DNA from: Heterobilharzia americana
Taxonomy: Eukaryota > Platyhelminthes > Trematoda > Strigeidida > Schistosomatidae
Direction of reading: 5' to 3'
DNA: 64,000 bases
Assembly (NCBI GenBank): GCA_944470555.2
Contig: OX104131.1
Location: forward strand, 14,438,515-14,502,514
The notes beneath the pieces are model-generated. The model was not told the origin of the DNA. It searched no databases and was given only the letters and a program-made list of their open reading frames with translations. Shown one piece after another: positions 32,058 to 42,598 of the stretch. Each line of letters opens with the position of its first letter. Within the stretch, counting starts at the first letter, position 1. The position numbers were made by a program, and so were the translations under genes.

Positions 32058-33854
32058 ATGGTGAAGCAGAAGATAAACCAGTGCAAGGATGCTCAACGAC
32101 AAGAGGAACTGAGCACAATGTATAAAACACTGGATAAAGAAGTGAAGAAGAGTGCACGCAAAGACAAAAGACACTTCTACGAAACACTGGCAAGTGAAGC
32201 AGAACAGGCTGCAGGTAAGAGAGACCTGACAACATTGTATCAAATAACCAGGTTGCTATCAGGGAAGAGACCAACACAGATGAAACCAATAAAAGATGAA
32301 GAAGGAAATTTAATTACAAAAGAAGAGAAACAGAGGAAACGATGGGCCGACCACTTCAAGAAGCTCTTGAATCGACCACCACCTGCACTTCGTCCAGAAA
32401 TACCACCTGCAGCCGCTGAATTACAAGTGAACACTAATCCTCCAACGAAAATGGAAGTCCTGAACGCCATAAAGCTACTGAAATGCGGGAAAGCATCAGG
32501 ACCAGATGGAAAACCGCCAGAAGCACTGAGAACAGATGCAGAGACAACAGCGGACATGCTCACACACACCACTATTGCAGAAGGTGTGGAAGGAAGAGAA
32601 GGTACCTGGCGTGATTGGAAGAAGGGTTACCTTGTCAAACTGCCGAAGAAGGGAGACCTCAGTGCTTGCAAGAACTGGCGAGGAATCACTCTCCTGTCCA
32701 CCCGAAGTAAAATATTAAGCCGCATCATCCTGGAGAGGCTTAAAGACGCACTGGATTCAAAACTGCGACCGGAACAGGTAGGCTTCAGGAAGTACAAATC
32801 ATGTGCAGACCAAATTGCAACGCTACACTGCGCATCATCATAGAACAGAGTATAGAATGGCAGTCAACTCACTCTACCTCAACTTTATCGACTTTGAGAA
32901 GGCCTTTGACAGCGTCGACCGAGAAGTAATTTGGAAACTGCTTCAATACTACGGAGTACCGCAAACCTTTATCCGCCTCATTCAACAACTATATGAAGAT
33001 GCCACATGCCAAGTAATTCACAATGGGAAGCTCAGTGATGCTTTGAAGTGAAGACAGGAGTGAAACAAGGTTGCCTACTATCCCCCATGATATTCCTTAT
33101 TGTGGTGGACTGGATCATGCAGCAAACAGTGGGGAGCGAGAAGAGGGGGATACACTGGACTGCGGAAAATAACCTAGAAGACTTGGATTTCGCCGATGAC
33201 TTGTGCCTAATGTCACATAAACTTGAAGATCTGCAGGCAAAAACTAACAAGTTGACAGAAGAGGCAGCTAAGACGGGACTTCAAGTGAATATAGAGAAGA
33301 CAGAAGTGATGAAGATACCGCACCACCACCATCAACAACAACAACAAACTCCAATCACCGTCAACGGGAGAAATTTAAAGGAAGTAACCTCCTTCACCTA
33401 TCTAGGAAGCACTGTTTCAACTACAGGCGGGACGGACGAGGACGTCAAAGTGAGAATCGGAAAAGCAAGACAGGCGTTCATTAGCCTGAAACCAGTGTGG
33501 AGATCTTCTGCACTCAGCATGCGGAACAAGATACGGATTTTCAACACCAACGTCAAGTCAGTGCTCTTGTATGGCTCAGAGACTTGGCGTGTCACGAAAG
33601 GTATTTCCAATAAACTACAGACATTCATCAACAACTGCTTACGCTCGCTGCTGAAGATCAGATGGCCAGAAAAAATAAGCAACAAGGAACTCTGGGAACG
33701 AACCAACCAAGAACCTATCACGCAACAAATATGCAGGAAGAAGTGGAGATGGATTGGCCATGCACTGAGAAGGCCGACTGAGGACATCACGCGTCAGGCC
33801 AGTTGCTCTAGTGGAATCCCCATGGGAAGCGACGAGTTGGACGTCCGAGGGTGA
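32058..33854 (+). pseudogene. RTE-B reverse transcriptase, copy B2
   Basis: Three consecutive frames (32,058-32,843; 32,803-33,051; 33,048-33,854) together cover the polymerase: KLPKKGDLSACKNWRG, FIDFEKAFDSVDRE with the catalytic Asp, TGVKQGCLLSPMIF, LDFADDLCLMS with both catalytic Asp, FTYLGSTVSTTGG and the C-terminal WRWIGHALRRPTEDITRQ, which is in frame here but not in B1. Shifts lie near 32,560-32,600, 32,830 and 33,045. The protein cannot be produced as it stands. Confidence 0.75.
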
Positions 33855-34655
33855 CATGGAGGAGGTCGTGCGAGGAGGAAATGAGAGGTTGTGGGCTGTC
33901 GTGGGACCAGGTTCAAAAGATCTCAGAGAACAGAGGTCACTAGAGGCGTGCTACTGAAGCCTTATGTTCCACTAGGAACCCAAGGGACTAATAATAATAA
34001 TAATAATAATATCGAAACCTAAAAATTCCAGCAACAACGGGGTATGTACTCAGCAGCCCATATACCGATAGTGGTCGATCAATTCACTCCAGTCAAAGAC
34101 GACGTGTTAATTGCAAGTTGTAACGTCAAAACTATCTGTGGTTAAATTTGATGATATATTCAGTAGTCATCAGAATGCTGCATCCTTTTGAAGAGTCATC
34201 AGATGGCATTTTGGACGCTGAGTGTTGTTTTCAATCTAGTCTTCGTGGAAACATCAACACTCACTGGGATTTATTTTCACTCAACTGAAGTGTTGTAAAC
34301 AGAGAATGGTACTCGCGTCCTATATTCCCCTTTTAAACACTACTAAATATACAACATAGCCTAGGGTTTGTCTGATTAGCTAATCGTCGTCAGTTATGAT
34401 GGGGAAATTGAAATTTCGCTGTTTTGTTTGTTGTATGTTCTATTGTTTTAGACTGAGAAGTTATCATTTCGCTGTCATATAATTGTGAGGACTCTTTGGG
34501 ACCCATTCAGCCGTCTTTTCCATGTCCTTGCACGAGACAGTGAGCCACATCTATTATATGAGGGCTAGTGACTATCTGGTAGGTGGAACGAGGCTCGAAC
34601 CCATAACCCAGTGGTTGATAGTCGCTGCCCCAAACTAACCAGCTACTGGGCACTC

Positions 34656-34656
<1 letters not shown>

Positions 34657-34700
<44 letters not shown>

Positions 34701-35498
34701 GTTATTATTATTAGTCCTTTGGATTCCTAGTGAAACACAGGGCTTCAGTAACACTTCACCATTCCACTCTCTTCTCTTCAGTCTTTTCAACCTAGCTCCA
34801 CCACTGCCCACAAGCTTTCATTTCCTCCTCACACAATCTCCTCCACGTCACCCTCAGCTGGGACGCCCGACTCGTGGTTTCCCTTTCGGGTTCCACTCGA
34901 CGGCCTGGCCTGACCTGGCATTTGATATCCCCAAACGGTCTTCTCAGTGTATGTCCAATCCAATCCATCTCCACTTTCTTCTGCACATTTGTTGGACGAT
35001 GGGTTCTCTCTTCGTTGGTTCGTTGCCAGCCAGCCAGACCAGAGTTCCTTGTTGCTTATTCTTATTATTCTGACCATCTGATCTTCAGTGTCAGTGTCGA
35101 GTGAGCGAGTGTATACGACGGTTGTTGATGTATGTCTGCAGTTTGTTGGAGATGGTTTTCGCAACGTGCCAAGTTTCTGAACCATCACATAGAAGCACTG
35201 AGTTACTTGACTGACATTAGTGTTGAAAATCCATCCGGATGTTGTTCACGGTTTATGCTGAGTGCAGTGCAGTGCAGTATATCTGCACACTGATTTCAGG
35301 TTGATGAAGGCCTGTTTTACTTTTCCGATAGTGGCTTTGATATCCTCATCTGTTCTGCCGTCTGTAGTTGAAACGATGCTGTCTAGGTTTGTGTAGGTGA
35401 AAGAGTCAACTTCGTTTAGGTTTCTCTCGTTGATGATGATTGGCGATTGGTGCTTGTTGTTGATGCTGTTGTTGGTTGGTTATCTTCATCACCTCTGT
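34657..35498 (-). mobile_element. RTE-B type copy B4, 5'-truncated
   Basis: A 3'-terminal fragment starting with an (ATT)n tail (34,657-34,712) and running to about 35,498. It is nearly identical to 48,843-49,630, with one amino-acid change in a 119-residue frame. The translated C-terminus includes EMDWIGHTLRRPFGDI and LRVTWRRLCEEEMKACG. This subfamily differs from B1 and B2. Immediately to the left (34,550-34,650) lies a tRNA-like SINE piece read on the minus strand (GGGTTCGAGCC). Confidence 0.8.
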
Positions 35499-35627
35499 TT
35501 TCCCAGAGGTTTATATTTTTTTTCAAAATATTTATGAGAAGTGATTTCCATTTTTTCTGACTTGTTAGACTTTTATCAGATCTCCTCACATCTAAGCACA
35601 CGTTTGATATAACGCTAGGCTGTAGAA

Positions 35628-35780
35628 CTGTATGGTTCATTAGTTTAGGCAGTTGACTTTCAATAAATGGATCATAGGTTGGAACGCCACTTCACCTATC
35701 GTGTTATGAGGAGTCAGATATTATCATTAGGCCTCAAACAATATATGTGGCTTAGTGCACGGAATGTGCAACAGGTGAGA
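35628..35780 (+). repeat. Dispersed SINE-like family F, copy
   Basis: GGTTCATTAGTTTAGGCAG, TTGACTTTCAATAAATGG and CCTCAAACAATATATGTGG match the copies at 6,930 and 21,320. It is non-coding. Confidence 0.5.
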
Positions 35781-36077
35781 TTGCATACGGAAATTTTTTA
35801 GGTGCTAGGCTGTGTATGAGAAAGTTTATCATACTACCGACTAACCCTGGTCCAATAAGATGGAGGGGAAGGGTTGTGTTCCGGACTTACACTGTTTAAA
35901 AGTTGTTAGCTATCTTATCTAGTGAGTCATAGTTTCATTACATCTACATTTCTAAAGCCATTCATTTATCTTTTAAATCTTTAGTTTTTCTGCACTTATT
36001 GAATGTACTTTATTCTATGTTGTTGTTCTATGTTTATTACTTCAAATTCTCTTCTTTTCTTATCATATGTTTTATAG

Positions 36078-36842
36078 ATAGCTGTTGATTATGCCTATCG
36101 TAGAGTGGATACAAATTCAGCTGTATTCCAGTTTACGTGTAATCTGTTATTATCCCTTATGGAAGTGTGCTGCACTCAAGATTGTATTGAAAAACAACAG
36201 CAAAGGGAAAGGCACAAAAGCATAAAATCAGAGTCATTGCCTACAGAGTTACCCTTTAAAGGATATAACCTGAAGTACAGTACATTACAACCAGCACCAT
36301 TAGACCGTTTACTCCACTGTCTTACACCAAGAGAGCTAGCTATTCTCTTATCAGATATTCGTCGAAACTTACGTCTTCGTATGGGATTCTATTACATTAA
36401 GCAGCGTAAAGCTATAGAGACCATATATCCTGAAAATAACGGTAGTGATAATAATAATGGTGGGGATCAACTTCCATTGGTTATGATGTTAAATCCCCTC
36501 CCACCCACCCCAGCATTTATTACACCAGGTTTAATTGTTGCATTGATTCAAGCACATCTTATGGAAGAGGATATTGCCGGCTGTTTAGGTGAATTATTGC
36601 AGTCTATGGAAGTGTTAACCCAATACACAAATAATCAACAAGCAGATGGATCTTCATGTACTAGTGTCGGTGGTAGACGTCGTGGTGCTTCAAGTATTGG
36701 TAAGTCAACAGTTGGGAATAAACATCTGAGTTCCGATTCCATGGAGACTGGTGACAATGTTGGTGACGATAAAGATGAAGATGAAGATACTATAGTTGAA
36801 GAAATTAGTGTGAACGGGGAGCAGTATATAGTTATAAAGTGA
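36078..36842 (+). CDS. INTS5: INTS5-like gene, last exon
   Basis: The exon opens in phase 0 after TTTTATAG with IAVDYAYRRVDTNSAVFQF and stays open for 254 codons to TGA at 36,840-36,842. Helical blocks FTCNLLLSLMEVCC, LDRLLHCLTPRELAILLSDI and FITPGLIVALIQAHLMEED are followed by a Ser/Gly-rich linker and a very acidic C-terminus (DDKDEDEDTIVEE). CNLLLSLMEV plus LLHCLTPRELAILL match CTLVAVMAE and VFSQLAPFEVRLLLLSVW near the end of remembered INTS5. The acidic tail has no counterpart there. No clear AATAAA signal is seen in the following 200 bases. Confidence 0.75.
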   Translation: MAVDYAYRRVDTNSAVFQFTCNLLLSLMEVCCTQDCIEKQQQRERHKSIKSESLPTELPFKGYNLKYSTLQPAPLDRLLHCLTPRELAILLSDIRRNLRLRMGFYYIKQRKAIETIYPENNGSDNNNGGDQLPLVMMLNPLPPTPAFITPGLIVALIQAHLMEEDIAGCLGELLQSMEVLTQYTNNQQADGSSCTSVGGRRRGASSIGKSTVGNKHLSSDSMETGDNVGDDKDEDEDTIVEEISVNGEQYIVIK

Positions 36843-37530
36843 ATGTGACAAGATATTTGATGACTGTTTCTCAGTCCCTGTCTCCTCCAGTTGTACATAA
36901 CATTATACTCTTGTAGAATCAGATTTTTACATATCAACAGCAGTTGTGTTGATTATAGACAATGCAGAATATTATTTTCACTAATGTTTATTGTAGGTTA
37001 CTTCCATTTTTTTCAAGGAATGAATACATTTTGTAAAGAAAACGTTTGCTGATTGGTTGTTTTTGAGATATTGTTTGGCTGCATGTATAAGTTATCGTGA
37101 CCTAACTGCATTGTAAGCTGTGCTTGGTTCAACTGAGCTATCATTATCAACTGACTTCATAGGACTTTGATGAGTAGGACGTTTATCTGACGTGTTGTGT
37201 GTGGGATAATATAAATCATAAATGGAATTTTGAATTGATGTAGAAGATTTGTAGCTCATATTGACGATAAAAATGGTTTGGTATTCTCTGAGCTTTGATA
37301 ATTGTCTTCTTCGCCAAATGGAGCTGTAACTGACTGACTAGTTCAGAAATTTGATATTCTAACGGTGAGTTCAATGTAGCTGAATACAGTTTCACCTTAC
37401 CTTTCAAGATTTTGGTAGTCAGCCAGTTAGTATCATAATCCCTTTCAGAATGGTTGTCGCTTTTCGGTTAGAGCACACTGTTGCTGAAATGCTCTGTTAT
37501 CAGACAGAGACAAAATCAGGGTAGGACCTC
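36843..37530. other. Region after the gene, likely 3' UTR and spacer
   Basis: AT-rich sequence without a recognised frame or repeat. The polyadenylation site is not evident. Confidence 0.4.
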
Positions 37531-37539
37531 CCAAACAAG

Positions 37540-38230
37540 TACGTCGGTTCAAATTGCCACACTTCATTATAGTACACAAAGGATAGGAGGATAGAAAAAG
37601 ACTGATATCAAAGTAGACAAAGTTGTATGAGAGAACAAACAATTTAAAGATAAAGGTTAATGCAAATATTCAAGCTTCAGAAGACATCAAGGAGTGAATA
37701 CATCTGTGCCATTGTAACCGGTTTTCAGCCATATCACCAAGAGTTCTTTATCACTGATTCCTATCGTCACCTGTTCCCCAACAGGCAGTCCATATCTCCC
37801 CATATGACTCAAACCAAGGGTCAGAGACTTCATGAACTGGTGCCAAGTCTTGGTCTGACCACCCTAAACCTTCTTCCAACTTCCCTTAGCATCGCGCGTC
37901 GAGTTAGGCGGTGGCTGGGTATGCGCAGCACATATCCAAGGCATCTCGGACGATGAAAATTCACAACCTCGTCGACTGACTTATCTATCTGACCTAGTAC
38001 TCTTCGCTAAGCCTCAACTTTGCTAGCACGTTGATTCTACCGAGTGCGTGCAGTGCTACGAAGACAGCTGTGATCAAAACCCAGTAATCGCTTCATGTTT
38101 TCTACTTTCAACGGCCATTTCTCACAGTTGTACAACAGGATAGAGCTAACTACAGTGCAGTGTACTCGTCTTTTGATAGATAGTTGGATATTAATAGGTG
38201 ACAGGATACAAATATGTTGTTTGACACCAT
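37540..38230 (-). mobile_element. RTE-A type fragment A4, old
   Basis: A 3'-terminal fragment. The 3' part (GATATCAAAGTAGACAAAG, about 37,606-37,624) is shared with A3. Next come the C-terminal codons (CAACCTCGTCGACTGACTTA at about 37,964) and the region around CCATTTCTCACAGTTGTAC (about 38,114). Frames are destroyed. Confidence 0.6.
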
Positions 38231-38239
38231 TACCTCGCT

Positions 38240-39790
38240 GTCAGGAGCTCATGCAACTGTTTTGATAATGATGTCCCAATATTTGGAAATCAACAAACAC
38301 ATGTATATGTAGGTGTACTTTGAGCTATTCAGCTGAATTCAGTGCACGTGTTTGAGTACTACGCTATGAGCGTGCTATACCACTTAATTGCCTAGACCGA
38401 AATAAGTAGAGTAGAATTGGAAACTGAGATCTGCTGCTTGTAAGTCGAATGCTTAAGTCTATCAGCTACGTCTGCGCTAGGAACCATACGTTATGGCTAT
38501 AATGTGATTACTGATGTTTACAAGATTTTCTTGAGTGAATAGTGTACCCGTTTGAAAACAATTTAGGCAAATAATTATTCAATAGTGTGATGAAAGTTCA
38601 TCATAGTGGAGAGCACATACAGTCTTAAATTTGCATTCATCACCCGTGGTAGCGGTTTTAGAGATAATACTTATCATACTAAAGTTAGTAGTTCAACCAT
38701 GAAAAGAGTTGAAAAACAATTACATTTTTCATGGTTTCGAGTCTATAAAGTTTATGAAGACAATAAAGTGAAATTACTGTTTGTAACTAAAGTTTTCATG
38801 CTATCAAGTAGGATGATCTTTGAAAACTCCCTTTCACGCTGTAATAATACGCTAATTGATGCTACCACAACTCAACTGTTCTTCATTCCTCGAACCTATA
38901 CAACACTTCTAATCAATCTCAACATCAGCAAATAGTATGGGATATAGAAGTCTGTGGAATGACATGTGTAAAACACTTCCAATTCATCAATACTAGGTAG
39001 AGGCTAACTTGACTGTATGAATTTATATACAATAATACGAGTGACTTTAAGCGATATGGTGAAGATGGTGGTCATCGAACACTGAGAATGACTTCTTTAT
39101 GAAGTAGATGCTGATGATTTCACCTAACGTGGTGATGAAACGTCCAAGAACAAACCTCAAAGTTCGTAGAACACCCCCCCCCTAGTTGATGTCCAAACAT
39201 TGGGCAACTAAACTTTCACTGTTAGATGAATATTGTAGCAGCACTAAAGATGGGGCAGACTGGCATACATTATTTTGGCTTCTCAGAGTACAGCAAAATA
39301 AATACTGATTAAGATAACTATAACAGCAATAAGTTTCTAGAGAATGCCTTTTTCACAACTTCCTTCTCTCAACTCTACAGTTATTTTAATATTAGTAGCT
39401 TCGTGGTGGTAAACAATGGAATTGGAGACGCGCGTTTCCTGCCTTTTTGGGACTCGTCAGCTGTGTGTACGTTCATTCCAGGGAGACTCAAATCCAGCAT
39501 CTATTGCTTAAAATGTCAGGTTGGCATCTACTTGGCTAGCTAGTCATAGTCATTAAAAAAATTTTTGGCTTGTAGAAAATAGTTTTGATTGAAATCACCA
39601 ACACGAATCAAGTTAAATGGAATATAAAATAAATTATCAGAAGCATCCTAATTCTTCAAGAATACTCTTCAGGAAATAAGGAAATTGAAAAAACTACCAG
39701 TTTTGAATTTAGGGTCACGAAGATGCTTATTTATAAAATGAAGTGTTGTCAAGGGAAGCGTAGAAAGAAAATCGAGAGATTATAACAATT
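38240..39790. other. Spacer with one decayed hammerhead SINE
   Basis: Only the minus-strand SINE piece at about 39,395-39,475 is recognised: core CTGACGA, stem II broken, GAAACGCGCGTC kept. The 109-codon plus frame at 38,606-38,935 has no motif or splice context and I do not treat it as a gene. Confidence 0.45.
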
Positions 39791-39900
39791 ATTACGTCGC
39801 AGGTTTGAACCCCAATCCACCTACGTACTTCCATCCTGTCAGGTAGTAGTATCATTCGCCCTCATACAATAGGCGCAGCTAATTGTCTATTGCACATGGT
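39790..39900 (+). repeat. Dispersed SINE-like family F, copy
   Basis: CAGGTTTGAACCCCAATCC (B-box-like) followed by GTAGTAGTATCATTCGCCC and CTCATACAATAGGCGCAGC. This copy shows that family F has an RNA polymerase III type head. Confidence 0.5.
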
Positions 39901-41861
39901 TGGTAAGTGAGAAAAAAAAGGTGTTTTCCGAAGAGAATTAATAATACGATGGTAAAAACAAGGGTTGGACAATTTTATTTTTGTACTTATATATTTTAGG
40001 TTTCATCATGTATCTATCTAGTTAAGGATTCTAAGAAGCTAAGGAGATGAAGTCCCATCATTGTTTATGAATTTCTTCTGCGTTGTAGTTCTTTACGACT
40101 GATGGGTTTATCATTACTTTGCAACCAGTTAGAATAAGACGTTTGTCAATCCCACACAAGATGATTCCAGTAAGTTTCTTTTAACTAGACGGAATAGCGT
40201 TTTTGAGTTGCCTTTTATTGTTGTTGAAATAAGTCACATTGAAAGACTAACCTACTTAACTGTGCGGGAGACAAATGACCTGATGTAATAGCATGCGAAA
40301 GATAGTCCCAGAGGTTCAAAGGGAACCCTTGACGCCTGGAGAATGACTTTGTCAAGATTGACACGGAGGATTTGCTTAGTATAATATGAGCGCCCATCTT
40401 CAGGCCACAGAAGATGAAGTCACTTCTGATGCTATGCCTATCTTCCATACGGATTCATGTCATTACAGTATCAAGCGTATTGGCAGAATGAGTTGATACA
40501 GGCGCTTGTGAAAACGATGTAGTTGCACTCTTGTGGAAGCCCAAATCTTAGCAAAGTTCTGTCGTTTTCGAGCAAAGAGAGGTATGTAAAATTCATAGAC
40601 ATTTGAGATAGTTGATTAAATGTAAGCGCAAATTAATATGTAAGCCTTAGAGTGGTTTTCTCCTAGGATTGATGTTGATAAGAGAACAAGTGAAAATCTG
40701 AAAGCATCGGAAGACTGTTTCGTTCAACTCGAGACTCCTCAGCAGTCTCTATTCAACTCCTATGAGGGGTCGAATCTGGGGTATTCAGTTCTTGTCATGA
40801 GTAATTTACCGTTTAATCACCAGATAAATTAGGACCGTGAGATTAGTATATATTGGGAGCTGTTGATTCAAATAATTGAGTCTTCTTGTCTGCTTACCTA
40901 CTGGAATTCAGAAAGGACCTATTGTGTATGGATTGGGATTATTTGGGCAACTACTGAAAAACCATTGAACGGTTTTCACGTTCCAATTTGAGGGACCCGC
41001 ATTAGTAGTGTTGGTCATTTGATTCCAATCTAATAGTCTATGCTTTTCATTTCCGTGTACTACTGGTACATGTTACTGAAAGTCATTTCTATTACTTTCT
41101 TGTTTACAGTGTTCTGCTTGTCGTTGAGAAAAACTACCTCAACAAAGTTTAAGAGGGATCAAGAATTTTAAGTGATGAATAAGCATTAGAATAAAGTTGT
41201 TTGCATTTTAACCTGATAGCTAAATGATAAGGTGGTCTTTGCAAGACCTGACGGTTCTGAGTTTTTGATCGCGCGTGAGGTTATGGGTGTATACTGCTGG
41301 ACAGTTTCCTTCTAGGGCAAAACAGCTGCTGTCTAGTGCTTCCGGGTTTCCAATTGTTTTCCGACTATGATGAGTACTATATTGATATCAATCAGTCCCC
41401 ACAAACCTCCAATGTGGTTTATTAGTGATACGAAACAGCCTAAATGGAAATCACTTTTAGTCATCAGCTGGTAAGGTAAAAGTTTTTGGTGCTTCACTTT
41501 TTGTTTCATATTGTTTTATGGTCAGGAAAACTTTATTGGACAATTTTATCTTGCACTTGACCTATCAGAATAAACTATTTAACTTTTACTCTAGTGGTTT
41601 CATGTGTTCATGAAAACTATAAAAATGATGTAGTTTTGTCGATTATTATAGTTTCAAATCAAGAAAAGATCGATAAACTATTGAGTTATAATGGTCTGAT
41701 CCTCCTTTAGAAATTAGTTAGAAAACAATTCGAAATCCAAGCACCAATCAAATCTTATTTGGCAGGTGTATAAAATTAGTGACTTGGGAATCGAATGTTA
41801 CAGTGCAAAGATGTTAGTAAGAGTTAACAGTTCGTATATCATATATCATATCATATATATC
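39900..41861. other. Spacer, no recognised gene
   Basis: AT-rich. Family C-like words occur at about 41,290-41,420. The minus-strand frame at 40,215-40,448 has no support beyond being open. The right end is a run of ATATCAT repeats next to the RTE-A insertion. Confidence 0.45.
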
Positions 41862-42085
41862 ATATCATACCAGAAAGGTCTGTTGGGTAGTGGTTAGACG
41901 AAAAGCAGTTACCGTTATAGTGTAAATTGCTACACTATGATGGGGGTCTGAGGGCGAAGTCGTACTGCTGCTAGCTGGATGGGGTGTGACAGCAGTAAGG
42001 TGTTTCCCTTGGATGACCAGCAGTGCCAAGCTGATGCTGCCTTCTCAGTGGAAGGGGGGGTTAGAAAAGGTCGGCCCCAAAAATA

Positions 42086-42598
42086 ACACACTCCACCACG
42101 CCCCACGGTCTGCCGGGCCGGCGGTGTTGGTTCACTTGTCGTTTCCTTTCGCTCATCCGGCCCCAAAAATACAAAAATTCAAAATAATCATACTCAAAAG
42201 GCTGGGTGTGACAGGCCTCAAGCAGATGTCCGATGGGCTCTGCGGTCACACAAATCTCTTTCAGGTACCTTAAGAAGAAATAGCCTTCCACGGTGTGGGC
42301 AGCCGGGAAGTGTCAACCGCCCTCACAACTCTGTCAGCACCCAAGTTTCTTCTGACTGCTATCCTCCTCCTCCATCATTACCTTCTAATCTTCCTTCACG
42401 TCTCTTAATTAATGATGCTGCATCATCTTCAATTTCTCCTACCTCTGCAGCCTTCGACAACGATCTGAGTCCACAGAACAGCATCCCTGGTCTCCTTAAA
42501 CCACGCTCCAAATTACATATTGGAGCCTTCAATGTCCGCACCCTCCGTCAAATTGGCCAACAGGCTTCGTTGGCAAAGACTCTAGCAACTCGGGCATG
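42086..42598 (+). CDS. RTE-A N-terminal extension and start of endonuclease
   Basis: From about 42,086 a frame without ATG stays open through HTPPRPTVCRAGG, a Pro/Ser-rich linker (YPPPPSLPSNLPS) and LHIGAFNVRTLRQIGQQASL, the first strand of the endonuclease fold. It ends next to the main frame at about 42,590, where one base is missing or extra. How translation would start is unclear: either the region is normally 5' UTR, or an upstream start was lost. A different ATG frame at 41,986-42,273 (95 codons) overlaps it and has no known domain. Confidence 0.5.

Larger units (their letters stand above)
30769..34006 (+). mobile_element. RTE-B retrotransposon copy B2, full length but broken
   Basis: A 3.24-kb copy closely similar to B1. 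The flanking 16-base direct repeats TAATATCGAAACCTAA at 30,753-30,768 and 34,007-34,022 are the target-site duplication. The tail is (TAA)n (33,988-34,010). The 5' end CCTCGCCTGGTTAACTAG matches B1. The insertion point lies inside the tail of an Sm-alpha-type SINE, antisense to that SINE and sense to the host gene. Several frameshifts break the protein. Confidence 0.85.
1145..36842 (+). other. INTS5: Multi-exon host gene, probably INTS5 (Integrator subunit 5), 5' end outside window
   Basis: Eleven exons are placed at 1145-1467, 4121-4529, 4647-5158, 6360-6692, 15188-15492, 18501-19113, 22534-23015, 25047-25484, 27403-27914, 30037-30254 and 36078-36842, about 1,640 codons in all. GT/AG borders exist at each, and codon phase agrees at every junction from exon 2 onward (phases 1,1,2,1,0,0,1,1,0). 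Exon 1 to exon 2 does not agree, so an exon is missing or an indel is present. Identity rests on remembered human INTS5 (about 1,019 residues): similar short blocks occur in the same order, such as LLAYLMDICETELP against LLQFLVDTAMPAS, VLNLLYWFCPEA against VAVTLVESVCPDA, LLLGLLMGLEAVWAS against LLRGLLAALLGHWEAS and LLHCLTPRELAILL against VFSQLAPFEVRLLL. INTS5 is a structural helical subunit of the nuclear Integrator complex, which cleaves nascent snRNA and attenuated mRNA. No profile search was run. Confidence 0.6.

Noticed and set aside
38606..38935. 109-codon plus-strand frame
   Set aside because: No motif, no convincing splice or promoter context. AT-rich DNA of this composition gives such frames by chance.
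40215..40448. 77-codon minus-strand frame with a helical stretch (LWDYLSHAITSGHLSPAQL)
   Set aside because: It looks slightly protein-like but has no acceptor or neighbour exon in phase and no recognisable family.
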